DNA from: Spirochaetales bacterium
Lineage (GTDB): Bacteria > Spirochaetota > Spirochaetia > DSM-27196 > PWMO01
Assembly: GCA_007130025.1 (NCBI GenBank)
Contig: SLTF01000103.1
Span: 1 to 9,526, forward strand
DNA: 9,526 nucleotides
Reading direction: 5' to 3'
Position 1 is the first letter of the stretch. Each line of letters opens with the position of its first letter. The notes below the pieces were generated by a model. It did no database searches. It was not told where the DNA came from and saw only the letters and a list, made by a program, of their open reading frames with translations. Position numbers and translations under genes: made by a program. This document shows positions 6,194 through 9,526 of this stretch, one piece after another.

Positions 6194-6991
6194 ATGCGCA
6201 TGTTTGCGCTCGAACGCATCCGCGTGATCAAAAAGTACCTCACCGAACACGAGCAGGCGGAGGTCCAGGCGCTCAGCAGCCTGCTCTCGGTTTCCGAAGT
6301 AACCGTGCGCCGCGATCTGATGAAACTGGAGCACGAAGGCTTTCTCACCCGCACCCACGGCGGGGCGATGATCAACCCGCCCGACGAGCAGGCCGAGCCG
6401 GCGCCGATTCTTCCCGTTGACGGGGAGACCGGCCGGAAACTCGCCGAGCTCGCGGCAATCGGCGTGCGGCTGATCCGCGACGGCGACTGCGTGATGCTGG
6501 TGGACGGCGAGGTCAACGCCCGGATCGCTGAGCGGCTGGAGGAGAAGACCGACGTGACGGTGCTCACCAACGATGTGCGCATCGCCTCGCTGGTTTCGCG
6601 CCAGCCGCGAAACCGCGTTGTGCTCCTTGGTGGGGACATGGACCCTGGTGGCTCGGCCGCCTACGGCTCGATGACCATCGAGAACGCGCGCCGCTTTCAC
6701 GTGGAGCAGCTCTTCATCGAGGTGGACGGCATCACCCCCACCCTCCAGCTGACCGTTGCCGAACAGAAGAAGGCGGATCTTGTCACCGCTGTCGTCGAGC
6801 TCGCCGCACGTTCGATCATCGTCTGCCCGGCCGACCGGGTGGGGCACAGCGCCTTCTACCGGTTTGCCGGCATCAAGCTGGCCGACGCCGTCATCACCAA
6901 CGCATCGCTCTCCGACGAGTACAAGAGCCGGCTCTTTGCCGAAGACATCGCCCTGTTCACCGCCATCGACGTCTTTGAGGGGAAGGTGTGA
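6194..6991 (+). CDS. DeoR-family transcriptional repressor
   Basis: A 265-residue cytoplasmic regulator if started at ATG 6194 (263 from ATG 6200). Counting from 6200, an N-terminal winged helix-turn-helix covers residues 5-56: ERIRVIKKYL, then VQALSSLLSVSEVTVRRDLMKLEHEGFL with the hallmark VTVRRDL recognition helix (34-40), and the wing THGGA (52-56). The rest is a DeoRC sensor domain of the sugar-phosphate isomerase-like fold, with LLGGDMDPGG, AYGSMTIENARRFHVEQLF and a C-terminal AVITN. Family members typically respond to a phosphosugar and repress sugar genes. Neither ATG has a clear ribosome binding site, and a GTG at 6134 would add 20 atypical residues inside the promoter region. It is divergent from chvE and tightly followed by the second ATPase. 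It probably controls both units through the 6087-6134 element. Its effector is unknown. Confidence 0.9.
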   Translation: MRMFALERIRVIKKYLTEHEQAEVQALSSLLSVSEVTVRRDLMKLEHEGFLTRTHGGAMINPPDEQAEPAPILPVDGETGRKLAELAAIGVRLIRDGDCVMLVDGEVNARIAERLEEKTDVTVLTNDVRIASLVSRQPRNRVVLLGGDMDPGGSAAYGSMTIENARRFHVEQLFIEVDGITPTLQLTVAEQKKADLVTAVVELAARSIIVCPADRVGHSAFYRFAGIKLADAVITNASLSDEYKSRLFAEDIALFTAIDVFEGKV

Positions 6992-6992
6992 G

Positions 6993-8501
6993 GTGACGCC
7001 CCCGACTGCGGCGGTCGCTCACGACGCCACCGTTCCCCGCATGGAGGTCACCAACCTCTCGCGGGTGTTCCGCGGGGACTTCGCGTTGTCGCGCATCAAT
7101 CTGGACGTGCTTCCGGGAGAGGTTCACGTCATTGTCGGAGAAAACGGCTCCGGCAAATCCGTGATCATGAAAACCATCACCGGACTCTTCCCGCCGGACT
7201 CGGGCGAGATCCGCCTCGATGGATCGCCGGTCCGGTTTGCATCGATCCACGAAGCGCGCTCCGCCGGGGTGCTCTACCAGCACCAGGACCTGCAGCTCTT
7301 TGACAACATGAGCGTTGCGGACAACGTCTGCCTCGAGAGCATGGGTCGCACCTACTCGCAGATGCACTCCCTGATGCGCTGCCGCGAAATCTTCGACGAA
7401 CTTGACGTTGGGCTGCAACCCTCGGCGCTGCTGGGAACCCTGGGCTACGCGGAGAAGCAGCTGGTCGCGGTGATCAAAACCCTGGCGACGCCGGCCCGGG
7501 TGGTCATTCTGGACGAACCGAGCTCCGCGATGTCCGAATCCGAGCGCGAGGTGCTCTTCCGCATCGTGCGCGCCCTGCGCACACGAGGTACCGGTGTGTT
7601 CTACATCTCCCACCGTCTCGACGAGATTCGCGAGATCGGAGACCGCGTTTCGGTGATTCACCGCGGCCACCGCGTGGCCACCAGTCCCGTGCACGACGTC
7701 AGTCGCACCTCGCTCGTGCGGCTCATGACGGGGCGATCACACCATCATCGATACCCGCGCACCGAGGTGAAGCCCGGTCCGGTCGTGCTGTCGGTACGCC
7801 ATCTGCGGAGCGATCCCGTGCTCAGCGATGTGTCGTTTGACCTGCACAAGGGAGAAATCATCGGCATCACGGGTCTGATGGGCTCGGGGCGCACCCGGCT
7901 CGCCCACTGCCTGATCGGTGAACAGCCGGTGGAGGCGGGGACGGTGACAATCCGCGGAAGGGTGACGCGCATCACGACGCCGGGCGAGGCCCTGGCCCAC
8001 GGTCTGGTGCTGGTGCCCGAAGACCGCATCCACGACGCGCTGTTTGCCCGCTTCGACCTCACCGCCAACGTCACCATCTCGAGCCTCTCGCGCTTTCGCA
8101 CCCGATACGGCCTCGACCTGCCCACCATCCGCGATCTGGTACGCGACTACGCCGAACGGCTCGCGATCAATCCGGGACTTCCGGATGACATCATCGGTGA
8201 GTACTCAGGCGGCAACCAGCAGAAGGCGATCGTGGCACGCGCCTTCATGAACCGCGGCACCATCTATCTGCTGGACGAACCAACCCGGGGTGTGGACGTG
8301 GCGGCCAAGGTGGACATCTACAACGCGATGAACGATCTGGTGGCAAAGGGCGCGTCGATCATCCTCTTCAGCTCCGAGATCGACGAGATCCTCGGCATGG
8401 CCGATCGCATCATGGTGCTGGCGAAGGGACGGATCGCCGGCGAGATGAGTCATGCCGAGGCGACCAAAGAGGCCATCCTCAACCTGGCAACCGACGACTG
8501 A
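6993..8501 (+). CDS. Second sugar ABC ATPase (double NBD), orphan, no cognate permease here
   Basis: A 502-residue two-domain ATPase of the RbsA/XylG/MglA class. Domain 1 has Walker A GENGSGKSV at 49-57, YQHQD at 95-99 (Q-loop), a strongly altered signature LGYAEKQ at 150-156 (usually LSVGQQQ) and Walker B VVILDEP at 170-176. Domain 2 has a degenerate Walker A GLMGSGRT at 294-301, signature YSGGNQQ at 404-410 and Walker B LLDEPTRGVD from about 426. The GTG start (6993-6995) lies 1 bp after the deoR TGA, within a GAGGGGAAGG-rich run, so translation is probably coupled. ATG 7041 (residue 17) is the alternative, and the first 16 residues are not conserved-looking. No permease or binding-protein gene follows: araD converges 16 bp downstream. 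It may serve a permease encoded elsewhere or share GguB. It is clearly distinct from gguA. Confidence 0.9.
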   Translation: MTPPTAAVAHDATVPRMEVTNLSRVFRGDFALSRINLDVLPGEVHVIVGENGSGKSVIMKTITGLFPPDSGEIRLDGSPVRFASIHEARSAGVLYQHQDLQLFDNMSVADNVCLESMGRTYSQMHSLMRCREIFDELDVGLQPSALLGTLGYAEKQLVAVIKTLATPARVVILDEPSSAMSESEREVLFRIVRALRTRGTGVFYISHRLDEIREIGDRVSVIHRGHRVATSPVHDVSRTSLVRLMTGRSHHHRYPRTEVKPGPVVLSVRHLRSDPVLSDVSFDLHKGEIIGITGLMGSGRTRLAHCLIGEQPVEAGTVTIRGRVTRITTPGEALAHGLVLVPEDRIHDALFARFDLTANVTISSLSRFRTRYGLDLPTIRDLVRDYAERLAINPGLPDDIIGEYSGGNQQKAIVARAFMNRGTIYLLDEPTRGVDVAAKVDIYNAMNDLVAKGASIILFSSEIDEILGMADRIMVLAKGRIAGEMSHAEATKEAILNLATDD

Positions 8502-8517
8502 TGCGCCCGGAAGCCGG

Positions 8518-9219
8518 TCAGCCCTGGCCGTAGTAGGCGCCCGCGCCGTGCTTGCGCAGGAAGTGTTTCTCGGTAAGGTATCGCGGCGCCTCGGGAGCGG
8601 CCGGATTGAGCGCGAGCGTGTCCAGCGCCATGCGGGCCACCGCGTCAAGGACAATGGCGTTCTCCACCGCATGCCGCGCGTCCGGTCCCCACGCGAAGGG
8701 GCCGTGATACGCAACCACCACACCGGGAACCTGCAGCGGATCGATCCCGCGGCTGCGAAAGGTCTCCACAATGACCCGGCCGGTCTCCAGCTCGTAGGCC
8801 GTGGCGACCTCGTCTCCGGTCATGGGACGGGTGACGGGAATGGCAAAGCGAAAGTGGTCGGCGTGAGTGGTTCCAAAGATGGGGATGTCCTGCAGCGCCT
8901 GCGCGAAGGCTACCGCGTGGGTGCTGTGCGTATGCACCACGGCGTTCACGCCGGGAAACGCGCGGTAGAGCTCGGCGTGGGTCGCGGTATCCGAAGACGG
9001 CTTCAGGCTTCCGTCCACGGCCTCGCCGGTGGCCACATCGACCACCACCATCGACTCGGGGCTCAGATCGTCGTAGTCCACCCCGCTCGGTTTGATGGCA
9101 AACACCGGCTCCCTGGCGTCGCGCACGCTGGCGTTCCCCCAGGTCAGCAGCACCAGCCCTGCGTCCACAATCTGCCGATTGGCCCGATAGGCCGCCTCTC
9201 GAATAGCCTGATAGGTCAT
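8518..9219 (-). CDS. araD: L-ribulose-5-phosphate 4-epimerase
   Basis: A 233-residue class II aldolase-fold epimerase converting L-ribulose 5-phosphate to D-xylulose 5-phosphate through a retro-aldol reaction with a bound metal ion. It matches E. coli AraD (231 residues) from end to end: LTWGNAS at 25-31, IKPSGVDY at 42-49, KPSSDT at 73-78, VVHTHS at 94-99, GTTHAD at 116-121, PGVVVAYHGPFAWG at 165-178 and KHGAGAYYGQG at the end. Metal ligands Asp77, His96, His98 and His172 are present, as are the catalytic acid/base Asp121 and Tyr230. ATG 9217-9219 has CAGGAG at 9228-9233, 8 nt upstream. It stands alone, converging on the orphan ATPase (16-bp gap, no terminator seen) and diverging from a lacI-type gene. 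UlaF/SgbE, the same reaction in ascorbate or xylulose pathways, cannot be excluded. Confidence 0.95.
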   Translation of the reverse strand: MTYQAIREAAYRANRQIVDAGLVLLTWGNASVRDAREPVFAIKPSGVDYDDLSPESMVVVDVATGEAVDGSLKPSSDTATHAELYRAFPGVNAVVHTHSTHAVAFAQALQDIPIFGTTHADHFRFAIPVTRPMTGDEVATAYELETGRVIVETFRSRGIDPLQVPGVVVAYHGPFAWGPDARHAVENAIVLDAVARMALDTLALNPAAPEAPRYLTEKHFLRKHGAGAYYGQG

Positions 9220-9251
9220 GCGTCCGTCTCCTGTTGCGTGCGAGGGCGATA

Positions 9252-9267
9252 GGTTCCGGCGAGAACC
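9252..9267. promoter_or_regulatory. Small inverted repeat over the araD start region
   Basis: GGTTC (9252-9256) and GAACC (9263-9267) are reverse complements around 6 bases. The repeat covers the predicted araD transcription start and touches its -10 box, so it could be a repressor site or the base of a leader hairpin. It does not resemble the two lacI-side palindromes. The evidence is weak because the arms are only 5 bp. Confidence 0.25.
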
Positions 9268-9293
9268 ATACCGTGAGCGCCGAATTTTGGCAA
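9265..9293 (-). promoter_or_regulatory. Predicted araD promoter
   Basis: On the - strand TTGCCA (9293-9288) is followed after 17 bp by TATGGT (9270-9265), each matching consensus at four or more positions. The predicted start is near 9258-9259, giving a leader of about 40 nt before the araD ATG. No catabolite-activator-type site was recognised upstream. Confidence 0.5.
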
Positions 9294-9343
9294 TCCGCCC
9301 GACTGTTCCAAAGCCTGTCCATTTTTGGCCGGTGCATTTTTTG

Positions 9344-9373
9344 TTGACAGAATCGGAGAACCGCCCCTACACT
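9344..9373 (+). promoter_or_regulatory. Predicted promoter of the lacI-family gene
   Basis: TTGACA (9344-9349) is a perfect -35. TACACT (9368-9373) is a good -10 with an 18-bp spacer. The predicted start is near 9380, just before two LacI-type palindromes, so the gene is probably autoregulated. Confidence 0.7.
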
Positions 9374-9385
9374 GGAACTCTGGCG

Positions 9386-9403
9386 TGCGTTAACGTTTAC
9401 GCA
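9386..9403. promoter_or_regulatory. LacI-type operator 1
   Basis: TGCGTTAACGTTTACGCA is an 18-bp palindrome with one mismatched pair and a central CG, the classic form of LacI/GalR-family operators. It lies just downstream of the predicted start of the lacI-family transcript and abuts operator 2. Confidence 0.65.
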
Positions 9404-9423
9404 GTGCGGTAACGATACCGCAC
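9404..9423. promoter_or_regulatory. LacI-type operator 2
   Basis: GTGCGGTAACGATACCGCAC is a 20-bp palindrome with one mismatched pair and a central CG. Its half-site GCGGTAAC resembles operator 1's GCGTTAAC. Centres of the two palindromes are 19 bp apart, about two helical turns, so two dimers could bind side by side. Confidence 0.7.
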
Positions 9424-9446
9424 GTAATCGATGCGCCCTTTCGGCC

Positions 9447-9453
9447 AAAGGAG
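9447..9453 (+). promoter_or_regulatory. Ribosome binding site of the lacI-family gene
   Basis: AAAGGAG, 7 nt upstream of GTG 9461. It favours this start over the in-frame ATG 9431, which precedes the site, and over ATG 9512, which has no such site. Confidence 0.75.
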
Positions 9454-9460
9454 ATCCACG

Positions 9461-9526
9461 GTGATCGGAAAACACGCCGATTCCTCAGCGCGCAAGCGTG
9501 CCCGTGCGAAGATGAAGGATGTGGCC
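9461..9526 (+). CDS. LacI-family transcriptional regulator, N-terminal fragment
   Basis: Only 22 codons are inside the window, from GTG 9461 to the edge. The last five visible residues, MKDVA, are the usual opening of the LacI/GalR helix-turn-helix. Before them lies a basic stretch, ARKRARAK. The start is supported by AAAGGAG 7 nt upstream; ATG 9512, the Met of MKDVA, is possible but lacks a binding site. The strong promoter and two LacI-type palindromes directly upstream support both the family call and autoregulation. It is divergent from araD, which it may also control. The ligand cannot be judged from this fragment. Confidence 0.75.
   Translation, partial: MIGKHADSSARKRARAKMKDVA

Noticed and set aside
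6756..6992. N-terminal extension of the second ATPase into deoR
   Set aside because: The frame is open, but the added residues are a Ser/Pro/Arg-rich shadow of deoR. GTG 6993 with a purine-rich site is the sensible start.
8502..8520. Possible terminator between the orphan ATPase and araD
   Set aside because: Only a 4-bp CCGG-AAG-CCGG stem is seen, with no T-run on either strand.
1..9526. Mobile elements, CRISPR arrays, tRNA genes or toxin-antitoxin pairs
   Set aside because: I saw no transposase or integrase motifs, no regularly spaced repeats, no cloverleaf-like segments and no orphan small genes in the gaps, the longest of which is about 240 bp (9220-9460).

Overview
The window holds a GC-rich, densely packed sugar-uptake and sugar-catabolism locus from a bacterium. 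A Spirochaeta-like spirochaete is my best guess. This rests on overall gene style and on the binding-protein export signal ending in VFAGGQQ, which resembles spirochaetal solute-binding proteins. No rRNA or other marker gene is present to confirm it. I see no mobile element, CRISPR array, tRNA or rRNA.

Layout. (1) At the left edge is the 3' three quarters of an NAD(P)-dependent aldehyde dehydrogenase of the succinate-semialdehyde dehydrogenase type (+ strand). It runs convergently into the next operon with only 4 bp between stop codons. (2) A four-gene operon on the - strand is read from about 6136 down to 1063: a ChvE-type periplasmic sugar-binding protein, a GguA-type double ATPase, a GguB-type permease (4-bp overlap with the ATPase gene) and a tandem SIS-domain sugar-phosphate isomerase/deglycase-like protein. 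(3) Divergent from it on the + strand are a DeoR-family repressor and, 1 bp after its stop, a second sugar-type double ATPase with no permease or binding protein of its own in the window. (4) Convergent to that pair is araD, L-ribulose-5-phosphate 4-epimerase (- strand). (5) At the right edge is the start of a LacI-family regulator (+ strand), divergent from araD.

How the parts fit. The transporter would bring in aldoses such as arabinose, xylose, glucose or galactose. AraD feeds L-ribulose 5-phosphate into the pentose phosphate pathway. The SIS protein and the aldehyde dehydrogenase probably handle other sugar or sugar-derived intermediates. The matching isomerase and kinase (AraA, AraB) are not in the window. 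Control looks two-layered. The chvE/deoR divergent region carries a 48-bp interrupted inverted repeat of CGTTT-type motifs, which fits a DeoR-type operator. Two abutting LacI-type palindromes lie just after the predicted lacI promoter.

The gene content is ordinary for a sugar locus. The less ordinary points are the orphan second ATPase behind DeoR, a hairpin that places the SIS gene start codon and ribosome binding site in its loop, the tandem LacI operators, and the possibly leaderless deoR transcript.
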